From contig NZ_FCOQ01000012.1 in NCBI RefSeq assembly GCF_900021165.1, positions 120,732 through 159,367 on the forward strand: a stretch of DNA of 38,636 bases, read 5' to 3'. Under the pieces are notes generated by a model. The model was not told the origin of the DNA, did not search any database, and worked only from the letters and a program-made list of their open reading frames with translations. Below, piece by piece: positions 25,212-33,178 of the stretch. Made by a program: the position numbers and the translations under genes. Source of the DNA: Paenibacillus phocaeensis (GTDB lineage Bacteria; Bacillota; Bacilli; Paenibacillales; Paenibacillaceae). How positions within the stretch are numbered: the first letter of the stretch is position 1; each line of letters begins with the position of its first letter.

Positions 25212-26333
25212 TTACTTCGTGCTGCGCTCTGCGCCGGCTTTCATGCGCAGGCGGGCGAGAAGATCGAGCACGGGGCGCTTCGTCTTACCGATCAGGCCGA
25301 TGACCTCGGCGCCGATTTGCAGGAAGAAGACCATCACGCAGATGACAACGAACGTCACCCAGTTGGCGTTGTACATCGCCGCCGACGATTGAATGACGGC
25401 CAGCACGCCAAAGAAGGCGGCAATGCCGTAAATGATCAGCACCGTCTGGCGGTGGCTGAATCCGAGCTCGCGCAGGCAATGGTGCAGGTGACCCTTGTCC
25501 GGCGAGAAGATCGGCTTCTTCTGCATCCAGCGGCGCACGATAGCGAACATCGTGTCCGAGAGCGGCACGCCGATCAGGATCAACGGCGTCAGGAATGACA
25601 CGATCGCAATCTGCTTGAAGCCCAGCAGCGACAGCAGCGCCAAGCTGAAGCCCAGGAACAGGGCGCCCGAGTCGCCCATGAAGATTTTGGCCGGGTGAAA
25701 ATTGAAGTACAGAAATCCGATAATGCTGCCCAGGAGCAGCAGACAGAGCAGCGCCACCATCACGTTGCCCATCAGGAACGCCATGACGGCGATCGTCCCG
25801 ATTGCGATAGCGGAGACGCCAGCAGCCAGTCCGTCCAATCCGTCGATCAGATTAATGGCGTTCGTTACGCCAACAATCCACAGGATGGTGAACGGAATCG
25901 ACACCCAGGTCTCAACTGCAGCATAGGTATGGAACGGGATATTTGCAAATTCAATACGGATATCGAACACGAAGACGACCACGCAAGCCGTCGCGATTTG
26001 AATGACAAATTTCAATTTAGCCGGCAAATCGAAGCGATCGTCAAACGCCCCCAGCAGCACGGTGATTGTACCGCCGACCAGGAAAGCCTTGATGAAATTC
26101 ACTTCGCGCACCGAGAAGGTATCCGGAAGGAACGGGAGAAGCAGAAAAAACGCGATGACAAATGATAAGAAAATCCCCAAACCACCGAGTCTCGGCATAA
26201 TTCTTGTATGCACTTTGCGCGCATTGGGTACGTCCACGGCGCCGACCTTAAAAGCGAACTTCTTCACGAGCGGCGTTAGGCCCAAAGCCAAGCCAAGTGA
26301 AACGATAAACCCGATGATGTAAATCATCAACAT
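25212..26333 (-). CDS. tagO: Undecaprenyl-phosphate GlcNAc-1-phosphate transferase (TagO/WecA type)
   Basis: A 373-residue polytopic membrane enzyme that moves GlcNAc-1-phosphate from UDP-GlcNAc to undecaprenyl phosphate, the first lipid-linked step for wall polymers. About ten to eleven membrane helices are visible. Family motifs are intact: GAFDDR (95-100), VTNAINLIDGLDGLA (156-170), FMGDSGA (218-224) and DKGHLHHCL (279-287). The last, with its His pair, marks the WecA/TagO branch rather than MraY. GGAGG precedes ATG 26333. It follows tagA by about 110 bases with no terminator between them and is the last gene before the terminator at 25083-25123. With tagA and csaB next to it, its product most likely starts the secondary cell wall polymer. 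Confidence 0.93.
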   Translation of the reverse strand: MLMIYIIGFIVSLGLALGLTPLVKKFAFKVGAVDVPNARKVHTRIMPRLGGLGIFLSFVIAFFLLLPFLPDTFSVREVNFIKAFLVGGTITVLLGAFDDRFDLPAKLKFVIQIATACVVVFVFDIRIEFANIPFHTYAAVETWVSIPFTILWIVGVTNAINLIDGLDGLAAGVSAIAIGTIAVMAFLMGNVMVALLCLLLLGSIIGFLYFNFHPAKIFMGDSGALFLGFSLALLSLLGFKQIAIVSFLTPLILIGVPLSDTMFAIVRRWMQKKPIFSPDKGHLHHCLRELGFSHRQTVLIIYGIAAFFGVLAVIQSSAAMYNANWVTFVVICVMVFFLQIGAEVIGLIGKTKRPVLDLLARLRMKAGAERSTK

Positions 26334-26445
26334 TAAATTTCGACCTCCAATTGTTCTGCACCGGAATGATTATACTCCGAATAAGGAGAAACACCAACCC
26401 CGTATTTGTGCAAAAAACCGCAGTTATTCATGGAAATCGAGACTT

Positions 26446-27207
26446 TTAGCCCATTTTCGTTAGGTTTTCTTTCTCCCTCAGCACGCGTACGGCGAATTTC
26501 GGCAACGCCAGCATTCTGCGGTAGCGGGTTGGCTCCTTCAGCAACCGGTACAGCCATTCCAGCCGAAGCTTCCGGAAAGCCATGGGAGCTCGTTTGGTGC
26601 GCCCGGAAATGACGTCAAAGCTGCCGCCGACCCCCATCATGACGGGAACGCGGAGGACATCTTTGTATTTGGCGATCCAAGGTTCCTGCGTATCCGCCCC
26701 CCGGGCGACAAACAGCAAGTCGGGCGCGGCTTTCACGATCTCATCAAGGACATCCGGGTCCTGATCGGGTCCAAAATAACCGTCGCGATAGCCTGCGATC
26801 GTCGTTCCGGGATATTGCAGCGCCAATCGGCGGGCGGTCTCCTTTACCACATCCGGCGCGGAGCCGAGCAGATACACCTTCCAGCCCATGCGTTCCCCTT
26901 GCTTCATCAATTCGTGCAGTAGCTCGTAGCCGGGAACACGTTCCGTTACGGGATCGCCGCCTTTTTGCGCGGCCCAGACCAGACCGGTTCCGTCCGGCAC
27001 GATCAATTCGGCCGTTTGCATCATCGCCTTGTATTCCGGGTTCTCGATCGCTGCCATCATCATAATCGGATTCGCCGTAATCACATGATGCGGCGTCTTG
27101 GCCGCAACCGCGCTCGTCAAATGGGCAACGACCTCCTTCATTCCCCATTTGCATACGGGAACACCAAATACCGAAACCGTAGGGATCCCTTCCTTGATCT
27201 TGGTCAT
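26446..27207 (-). CDS. tagA: WecG/TagA/CpsF-family ManNAc transferase
   Basis: A 253-residue glycosyltransferase expected to add ManNAc from UDP-ManNAc to GlcNAc on undecaprenyl diphosphate, the second step after TagO. Family landmarks are present: HHVITANPIMM near residue 45, LIVPDGTGLVWA with the conserved Asp near residue 72, GVGGSFDVISGRTKRAP, and the C-terminal tail EWLYRLLKEPTRYRRM, which holds the Arg-rich membrane-binding element. The usual Q-E pair appears as GADTQEPWIAKY. ATG at 27207 is chosen because GGGTGA lies seven bases upstream; in-frame GTG 27225 and ATG 27222 overlap the csaB stop and lack a site. It follows csaB closely, so the two are surely co-transcribed. In Paenibacillus alvei, TagA and CsaB act in the same wall polymer pathway. 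Confidence 0.92.
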   Translation of the reverse strand: MTKIKEGIPTVSVFGVPVCKWGMKEVVAHLTSAVAAKTPHHVITANPIMMMAAIENPEYKAMMQTAELIVPDGTGLVWAAQKGGDPVTERVPGYELLHELMKQGERMGWKVYLLGSAPDVVKETARRLALQYPGTTIAGYRDGYFGPDQDPDVLDEIVKAAPDLLFVARGADTQEPWIAKYKDVLRVPVMMGVGGSFDVISGRTKRAPMAFRKLRLEWLYRLLKEPTRYRRMLALPKFAVRVLREKENLTKMG

Positions 27208-27221
27208 CACCTGTTCACCCA

Positions 27222-28370
27222 TCACTTTCGTAAAAATTCAACGATCCGCCGCGCGGGCACCCGTGCTTCCCGCTTCAATTCAGCGATTTGCGCGGCGTGG
27301 CTCTTGCGCCATGTCCCGGCTTCCTGCAGGAGGCGCTCCCCTTCCGCGGCCAGAATCCGCGGATCCAGCTCCTCCGCGGTCCCGACCGGGACGCTTCCGA
27401 TGCGACCGAGGAAATGGTCGATCTTCGGGTCATACGAGACGCCGAGCAGCGGGACGTTCTGCGAGGCGGCGTAGATCAAGCTGTGCAGCCGCATGCCGAC
27501 CAGCAGGCTGCACCGGCTGACCTCCCGCAGCATATCCTGCGGGTGCTCCGTCTCTGGCGCAATGCTCACGGTGCATCCGCGTTCCGCCACATTTCCCAGC
27601 CGTTCCATCACGAAGCGCGAAGCTTCGTCGTCGCCGGGGAAATGAAAAGGCAGGAAGCGAAGATGCACCGGCTTGCGGCGGCAGAGCAGCGAGAGCCCCT
27701 CGGCCAGCTGCGTCAGCTCGGTTCGCGCTTCGTTCCAGAAGCGAACCGAGACGCCAACCACCGGCAGTTCCGAGGTGGACTCGCTTGAATCGCCGCCGTA
27801 CTCTTCCGACCCGGGAGCGTCGTCTACCCGTAGCGTCAGTCCCATCACCGGATCGGGCACGACCTGAACGGCATCCTTGCCGCGAAGTCCCATCTCCCGC
27901 AGCAAGCCGGCCGATTCCGTGTCGCGAACGGAAATATAGTCGCAGCGCCGGAACACCGAAGCGATCAGCGGCCGGAACAGCTTGCGGTTCACCGGTCCGA
28001 TGCCTTGGGCGTAGACGAAGGTGGGCTTGCCGAGCCATTGCGCCAGCTTCATTACGCCCAGATAATACGGAATCGACTTGATCCCCGTAGCATCCTGCAG
28101 CAGACTGCCACCTCCGCTGATCAACCCGTCGCTGCTCTTTATAGCCTTCCTTACCTCGCCAAGTTTCATCCGGTGGACGGATTCCACACCATACGTCCGA
28201 CTCGTCCATTCGGGATCGATCGACAGGACGACCGGTTTAATATCCACGCCGGTGGTCAGCCCTTCCTCCTCCAAAGCCAGCAGGATGGACTGCAGCACCG
28301 CTTCGTCTCCGCTGTTGCGGAAGCCGTAATACCCCGACAGAACTAATGTTTTAGGAGTCGTGGCGACCAT
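27222..28370 (-). CDS. csaB: Polysaccharide pyruvyl transferase CsaB
   Basis: A 382-residue enzyme that adds a pyruvate ketal from phosphoenolpyruvate to ManNAc of the wall polymer, creating the ligand bound by SLH domains. Family landmarks are the N-terminal LVLSGYYGFRNSGDEAVL, ISGGGSLLQDATG near residue 85, FVYAQGIGPV near 118, SVRDTESAGLLREMG near 147, and the C-terminal VGMRLHSLIYAASQNVPLLG with its conserved Arg and His, followed by SYDPKI. The length is normal. Its start overlaps the end of the DUF5693 gene by 28 bases, and tagA follows at once, so translation is coupled. With three SLH proteins in the same window, the functional link is direct. Confidence 0.95.
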   Translation of the reverse strand: MVATTPKTLVLSGYYGFRNSGDEAVLQSILLALEEEGLTTGVDIKPVVLSIDPEWTSRTYGVESVHRMKLGEVRKAIKSSDGLISGGGSLLQDATGIKSIPYYLGVMKLAQWLGKPTFVYAQGIGPVNRKLFRPLIASVFRRCDYISVRDTESAGLLREMGLRGKDAVQVVPDPVMGLTLRVDDAPGSEEYGGDSSESTSELPVVGVSVRFWNEARTELTQLAEGLSLLCRRKPVHLRFLPFHFPGDDEASRFVMERLGNVAERGCTVSIAPETEHPQDMLREVSRCSLLVGMRLHSLIYAASQNVPLLGVSYDPKIDHFLGRIGSVPVGTAEELDPRILAAEGERLLQEAGTWRKSHAAQIAELKREARVPARRIVEFLRK

Positions 28371-30361
28371 TTATCCCAGCACCTTTCAATGATTTGCCAT
28401 ACCAGGACGGCAATCAAACCAATCACGAGACCCAGGCCGAGACCCAGAACGTCACGGATCAGCGAAAGCACCGCAGGGGTATGAAGATGTGCAAACGTAT
28501 CAACCATCGATAACTGCCCCATCACCGCGATAATCATGGCGAACATTGCCCAGCGATAACGGAACGCCGCGAACAGTCCGACGATAAACAGCGGATGCGC
28601 CAACAAAAATTCCTTATTCCGCGGCCGTACGCCAAATGTGTTCTCCAGGAAGGAACGGAAAGCCGCTTCGCCCGGCAGCGGCGTGCCCGCATTGCCGGTC
28701 CGGGACAGGTAATACAAGGCTGCAATCCCCAGCACTGCAGCGACAGCGACCCAAAGCACCGTGATCGGCATGCGCAGCCATCTTTGCAGCTCTTCCCAAA
28801 CCGAGTTGCCCCGGTACAGGAAGACATAGATCGCAATCAGCAAAATCGGTGCCAGATGCAGCAAGCTTACGCCGCGGAATTGATTCAGCACCAAGTTGTA
28901 CGTAATGTTATTCAAGAGCGCGATGACGAACGGCACGGCCAGCAGAGACAGCAGCGATGTTTTGATAAACAACACGATCGTATGCGTCAAGCGGCGTCCG
29001 TTCGACAGATTCGGATGCTTCTCCTGCAGCTCCTGCACTTTGCGAATCGCCAACACCATGGCGATCGTCGGCGCACTAATGGCTACGAACAAGGCCAAAG
29101 CTTGCTCGAACAATACCGGCTTCAGCACATATAGTCCGGCAGAACCAACCAAGCCGAGAACACAAGCCGCCAGCGTCAGTGAAGGCAGGAAGCAGGAAAT
29201 CAGCAGCGCCACCAGCGCCACGCCTCCAAGCACGACCAGCGCCTTAAGGTATTTCTGCCAGCCGGCATCGTGAATGGTAAAGGCTTCGGCTTGCCCCAGC
29301 TCGAACCCGTTGTTCTCGATGCGCTCGATCGCATTCCCCGGAGCTTGCAGCGAACCGATCAGGTTGTCGATGGGATTCGTGATCGAGGCTTTCGCCAAAT
29401 CCTTGGAAGCCGAGGCGTTGAGATACACCATGCGGATATTGCGGTCTTTGGTGGCCAGCACGAACCGGTCGGCTAAGGTTGCTTTCTCCTGGGAAGCTTC
29501 CGTATCGGCCAGAGAATGCAGGCGCACCACGTTATAGTCGATCAAGTAGGCTAACTTATTGAGGCCCTTTTGCGGAGCCTTCAGGTTCTCGATGGCCGCG
29601 ATGCCGATGCCATGCTTCTTCAGCAGCTCGGCAAAGCCTTGCAGGCTGTTCTTCGAGTCATTTTCGTTAAAGCCTTTCACCGCTTCGCCGTCAAACAGAA
29701 TTCGGTTAACCCCATTCTCGGCAAAAAAGGCCAGCTGCTGGTCCACCTCCTCCTGATCATAAGGGATATTGTCCGAAAGGCGCGGCAAAATCGTAAAGCC
29801 CTTCTCCCGCAGCAGGTTAAAAGCAATCGGGTCCAGCGGCAGCGGCTTCATCACCGCTTCCTCCATGCCCATGCCGATCACCAGACCGCCGTGATCCTGA
29901 TAACGCCAGTTCGTCACCGGCACATCCAGCTTGCGGAACGATGCCTCAATCATCGGTTTTAACTGTGCTTCGATGTCCGCATTCATAAACGCCAGATACG
30001 TATAATTGCCGTTCTCCGTAATCACGGCTCCGTTCAGCTTTGCAGCCTCCACTGAACTAAACACCATAATCCGACGCGCCTTCGACAATTCATCCAGCGT
30101 GCTTTCAAACATCGCCATCGTGCCCACGCCAGCTTCCTTCAGCCGGTCGAGCTGATCGTCCAGATAAGCCTGCGGATTCGCTTGATACGAAGCGATATCC
30201 AGCAACCCTCGATAATTAAAGACGAACTCCACCTTGTTCGCGGAGGATTCCGTTTGAACCCGCTGCGCGATTACCGGCACGGATGCCAGAATTCCGACAA
30301 TGACCAACACCCACAACCATTTGCGGGAAGCGTTATTCCACCGCTGCCAACTTCGAATCAC
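28343..30361 (-). CDS. DUF5693-type membrane protein with an extracytoplasmic domain
   Basis: A 672-residue protein I recognise only as the DUF5693 type found beside csaB in Paenibacillus-like bacteria. One helix at about 14-32 is followed by a large outside domain (about 35-365) with alternating strands and helices. LREKGFTILPRLSDNIPYDQ and then GVNRILFDGEAVKGF look like strands of a TIM-barrel, glycosidase-like fold; this is inference. From about 370 to 665 there are some nine or ten membrane helices. GTG at 30361 is the start, with AGGAGG seven bases upstream. It sits between pgcA and csaB and overlaps csaB by 28 bases, so it is almost certainly part of the wall-polymer pathway. Polymer transport, assembly or ligation are possible roles. 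None is shown. Confidence 0.85.
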   Translation of the reverse strand: MIRSWQRWNNASRKWLWVLVIVGILASVPVIAQRVQTESSANKVEFVFNYRGLLDIASYQANPQAYLDDQLDRLKEAGVGTMAMFESTLDELSKARRIMVFSSVEAAKLNGAVITENGNYTYLAFMNADIEAQLKPMIEASFRKLDVPVTNWRYQDHGGLVIGMGMEEAVMKPLPLDPIAFNLLREKGFTILPRLSDNIPYDQEEVDQQLAFFAENGVNRILFDGEAVKGFNENDSKNSLQGFAELLKKHGIGIAAIENLKAPQKGLNKLAYLIDYNVVRLHSLADTEASQEKATLADRFVLATKDRNIRMVYLNASASKDLAKASITNPIDNLIGSLQAPGNAIERIENNGFELGQAEAFTIHDAGWQKYLKALVVLGGVALVALLISCFLPSLTLAACVLGLVGSAGLYVLKPVLFEQALALFVAISAPTIAMVLAIRKVQELQEKHPNLSNGRRLTHTIVLFIKTSLLSLLAVPFVIALLNNITYNLVLNQFRGVSLLHLAPILLIAIYVFLYRGNSVWEELQRWLRMPITVLWVAVAAVLGIAALYYLSRTGNAGTPLPGEAAFRSFLENTFGVRPRNKEFLLAHPLFIVGLFAAFRYRWAMFAMIIAVMGQLSMVDTFAHLHTPAVLSLIRDVLGLGLGLVIGLIAVLVWQIIERCWDKWSPRLLKH

Positions 30362-30432
30362 TAAGGTACCTCCTCAAAAATGCATCAATCCACATCTGTT
30401 TTTTGTTTCCCCATGCGGGCTTACCGTTACAA

Positions 30433-32151
30433 CTACTTATCCACCCGTGCAAGCACATCGTCCTGAATCCGAGCCAATCGGGACTTGGCGTCTTCCGCGG
30501 AAGTGCCGCAAACGCCGAAATAGAACTTGATCTTCGGCTCCGTGCCCGAAGGGCGCAGACAAAACCACGAGCCGTCCTCCAGCAAAAACTTCAAGACGTT
30601 CTCCTTCGGCAACCCGTCGAGGCCCAGCGAGTAATCCAGCACCTCGGATACGCGTACGCCCCCGACCTCTTGCGGCGGATGACTGCGGAACGCTTCCATC
30701 AATGCGCCGATTTGGGCCAGGCCGTCCTTCCCCTTCAATGTCCGGGAAGCCAACGTTTCACGATAGTAGCCGAACTGTTGATAAAGCTCCTCCAGCACAT
30801 CGATCAACGTCTTGCCTTGGCGTTTATAATAAGCCGCCGCCTCACAGATCAGCGTCGAGGCTACAACGGCATCTTTGTCGCGCGCATAATTCCCCGCCAG
30901 ATATCCGTAGCTTTCCTCATAACCGAATAAATAAGTATAATCGCCGGAAGCTTCAAACTCATTCATCTTCTCGCCGATATATTTGAAGCCGGTTAACGTG
31001 TTAAACACTGTCGCCCCGTAGTGACGCGCGATGGTTGCGCCAAATTCGCTGGTTACGATCGTCTTGACGACCGCGCCGTTGTCCGGAAACGCTCCTCTGT
31101 CCTTCAATTGGCTCAATACATAATGAACGAGTAAGGAGCCCGATTGGTTACCGGTAAGGATTTCATATTCCCCATCCCGGTTCCGCACGACCGCCCCCAT
31201 CCGGTCCGCATCGGGGTCCGTGCCGATCAGCAGGTCCGCGCCGACTTGCTTGCCCAGCTCAATCGCCATCGTGAACGCTTCCCGTTCTTCCGGATTCGGC
31301 GACTTCACCGTTGGAAAATCACCGTCCGGCAATTCCTGTTCCTTCACGATATGGACCTGAGTGAACCCGATCTTCTCCAAAGCGCGGCGAACGGGAAGGT
31401 TCCCCGTACCATGCAGCGGGGTAAAGACAACGACCAGATCCTTGGCTGCGCCAGCTGCCATCAGCTCGCGATTCACGCTGGTATTCGCCACCGTATCCGC
31501 AAACGCTTCGTCCTCAGCGGCGCCAAGCCAGACGAGCAGCCCTTTCGCTTCCGCTTCCTGCTGGCTTAACCGCTGAATTTGCGCGAAGGAGTCGATATTT
31601 TGAATGCGGGCAATGACCTGTTCGGCTTCATGCGGAACAAGCTGACCCCCCGTCGAATTGTAGACCTTGTAACCGTTATACTCCGGCGGATTGTGGCTCG
31701 CGGTAACAACGATGCCCCCGGTCGCTTGCTGAGCGCGCACAGAATAAGATAACTGCGGCGTTGGACGAAGCGATGGGAACAACTTGGCGACGATGCCGTT
31801 GCCGGCGAGCACCAATGCGGCCTCAAGCGCAAATTCCGGCGAGAAGTGGCGGCAGTCATGGGCAATCACAACCGAAGGCGCCCCGGCTTGGCCGGCATGC
31901 GCTTCCAGAATATATTCGGCGAACCCTTGAGAAGCACGGGCGACCGTATAGCGGTTCATCCGGTTGCTCCCGGCACCGATCACCCCGCGCAAACCGCCGG
32001 TACCGAATTCCAGATCCCGGTAGAAGCGATCCTCGAGCTCAGCCGGGTTATTTTGCAAATCGCGCAATTCCTGCTTGGTGGTTTCATCAATCGTGGGATC
32101 CTGCAGCCAGCTATCCAGCTTCTCTCTTACAGACTTGCTGATTTCCGTCAT
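30433..32151 (-). CDS. pgcA: Phosphoglucomutase/phosphomannomutase family enzyme
   Basis: A 572-residue alpha-D-phosphohexomutase, most likely the PgcA type that converts glucose-6-phosphate to glucose-1-phosphate for UDP-sugars. Landmarks are FGTGGLRGVIGAGSNRMN at about 49-66, the phosphoserine loop VVTASHNPPEYNGYK with Ser152, the metal loop GTDPDADRMG at about 310-319 with three Asp, the sugar loop GYEESYGYL, and the phosphate-binding end LRPSGTEPKIKFY. The length fits PgcA. AGGAGG precedes ATG 32151. It follows fabZ by 35 bases and precedes the DUF5693 gene by about 70 bases, in one operon. Supplying sugar phosphates to the polymer genes downstream is a reasonable link, but substrate preference cannot be read from sequence. 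Confidence 0.93.
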   Translation of the reverse strand: MTEISKSVREKLDSWLQDPTIDETTKQELRDLQNNPAELEDRFYRDLEFGTGGLRGVIGAGSNRMNRYTVARASQGFAEYILEAHAGQAGAPSVVIAHDCRHFSPEFALEAALVLAGNGIVAKLFPSLRPTPQLSYSVRAQQATGGIVVTASHNPPEYNGYKVYNSTGGQLVPHEAEQVIARIQNIDSFAQIQRLSQQEAEAKGLLVWLGAAEDEAFADTVANTSVNRELMAAGAAKDLVVVFTPLHGTGNLPVRRALEKIGFTQVHIVKEQELPDGDFPTVKSPNPEEREAFTMAIELGKQVGADLLIGTDPDADRMGAVVRNRDGEYEILTGNQSGSLLVHYVLSQLKDRGAFPDNGAVVKTIVTSEFGATIARHYGATVFNTLTGFKYIGEKMNEFEASGDYTYLFGYEESYGYLAGNYARDKDAVVASTLICEAAAYYKRQGKTLIDVLEELYQQFGYYRETLASRTLKGKDGLAQIGALMEAFRSHPPQEVGGVRVSEVLDYSLGLDGLPKENVLKFLLEDGSWFCLRPSGTEPKIKFYFGVCGTSAEDAKSRLARIQDDVLARVDK

Positions 32152-32186
32152 GGTTGTTTCTCCTCCTTAGTGATCTCCCCCGCCGT

Positions 32187-32609
32187 TTAAGACAAGGCGA
32201 ACATGATGTCTCCCTCGGCAACGATCTTATCGTCCACCTTCGCAATCGCATGGCCTTTGCCGATAGAACCCTTCATGCGGGTAATTTCAACCTCCAGTCG
32301 AAGCGTATCCCCTGGAACGACTTGTCCGCGGAAACGGAACTCATCCAATCCGGCCAAGAAGCCGATTTTACCGCGGTTTGCTTCTACATTCAGGATCGCC
32401 ACAGCCCCAACCTGCGCCAAGGCCTCGGTAATCAGCACCCCCGGCATAACCGGATAACCGGGGAAATGCCCCGTGAAGAAAGGTTCATTAATCGTCACGT
32501 TCTTGATGCCGACGGCGCGTTTGCCTTCCTCAAGCTCGATAATGCGGTCTACCAGCAAAAATGGAGGACGGTGCGGAAGAATCTCTTGAATCTCGTTCGT
32601 ATTTAACAT
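32187..32609 (-). CDS. fabZ: 3-hydroxyacyl-[acyl-carrier-protein] dehydratase FabZ
   Basis: A 140-residue cytoplasmic enzyme of type II fatty acid synthesis that removes water from 3-hydroxyacyl-ACP. The hot-dog fold and active-site motif are clear: [14 protein letters not shown] at the N-terminus, [17 protein letters not shown] with His48, and [11 protein letters not shown] with Glu62. ATG at 32609 is chosen because AAAGGAG lies upstream and the product then begins [17 protein letters not shown], normal for the family; an in-frame TTG at 32627 is upstream of that site. In Bacillus subtilis fabZ (ywpB) lies next to flhO-flhP, as here. It is the first gene of the unit running to tagO and has a long structured leader. 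Confidence 0.96.
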   Translation of the reverse strand: MLNTNEIQEILPHRPPFLLVDRIIELEEGKRAVGIKNVTINEPFFTGHFPGYPVMPGVLITEALAQVGAVAILNVEANRGKIGFLAGLDEFRFRGQVVPGDTLRLEVEITRMKGSIGKGHAIAKVDDKIVAEGDIMFALS

Positions 32610-32707
32610 ATGTAATCTCCTTTCCAATTAGCGGATAGGCGGCCGCCCCTGCGCAGTCCCCTCAAAAACTGAATAAAAGCGCAGGCATCCGGTCACACTG
32701 TAGTTAT

Positions 32708-32789
32708 CCTTCGCCTCTGCAGAAGCGAAGGTTAAGATAAGGGGCTTATCCGCAATCGACCTCTCGGTCGGTTACGGATAAAGCCCTTT
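32708..32789 (-). promoter_or_regulatory. Paired hairpins in the fabZ leader, one capped by a GNRA loop
   Basis: On the minus strand GGGCTT(T)ATCCG... pairs with ...CGGATAAGCCC over 19 base pairs, with one bulge, one mismatch and a GAGA tetraloop (32742-32786). A second hairpin, CCTTCGC/GCGAAGG, lies at 32708-32731. Neither is followed by a T run on the minus strand. A TATAAT at 32820-32825 could start the transcript, although its -35 is weak. The structure would then lie in the 5' leader, about 100-180 bases before fabZ. Confidence 0.5.
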
Positions 32790-32838
32790 TGACTTGCGAA
32801 TGCCGTAGAGTCCCCCATCATTATACATTTTTCGCCTA

Positions 32839-32869
32839 CAAAAAGAAAACTCCCGTCAGCCGAGAGTTT
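32839..32869 (-). terminator. Terminator after epuA
   Basis: On the minus strand AAACTC pairs with GAGTTT, with extra inner pairs, followed by TCTTTTT. It lies about 100 bases after the epuA stop and ends the mbl-flhO-flhP-epuA unit. Confidence 0.75.
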
Positions 32870-32965
32870 GTGGACAATTCTGTTAAATTCAATCTGTTTC
32901 TTCTATTATATATACGTTTATATATGCGTTCTGTACGCATGAATTGAAACATCCGTTGCTTCCTG

Positions 32966-33166
32966 TTACGAAGCAAAGACCAAATCGAATACATGCCGCC
33001 ACGTTGACCAGTTCCAAATATCCGACGCACTCTGTTTGCCGAATACAACATAACCTACGACGGTACCTGCTGCCAGAGCTGCAACGAGTACGAGCAGCAC
33101 GAGCACGATGCGCAAGATCACGATCCAGGCGGGCCGCTTTGCAACCGGTTGATTGTCTTCACTCAT
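32966..33166 (-). CDS. Small membrane protein of the EpuA type (often labelled RNA polymerase subunit beta)
   Basis: A 66-residue protein with a short charged N-terminus, one membrane helix (about 13-38: WIVILRIVLVLLVLVAALAA) and a tail with GYVVFG. This matches the EpuA family (PF11772), whose common database label as an RNA polymerase subunit is misleading, because nothing in it resembles polymerase. ATG at 33166 is chosen since AGGTGGGAA lies upstream; the in-frame GTG at 33178 is inside that site. It follows flhP by 12 bases, so it belongs to the mbl-flhO-flhP unit. The function is unknown. Confidence 0.8.
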   Translation of the reverse strand: MSEDNQPVAKRPAWIVILRIVLVLLVLVAALAAGTVVGYVVFGKQSASDIWNWSTWRHVFDLVFAS

Positions 33167-33178
33167 GAAGCTTCCCAC

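Noticed and set aside
26208..27225. Start of tagA at GTG 27225 or ATG 27222
   Set aside because: Both overlap the csaB stop and lack a ribosome site, while ATG 27207 has GGGTGA at good spacing.
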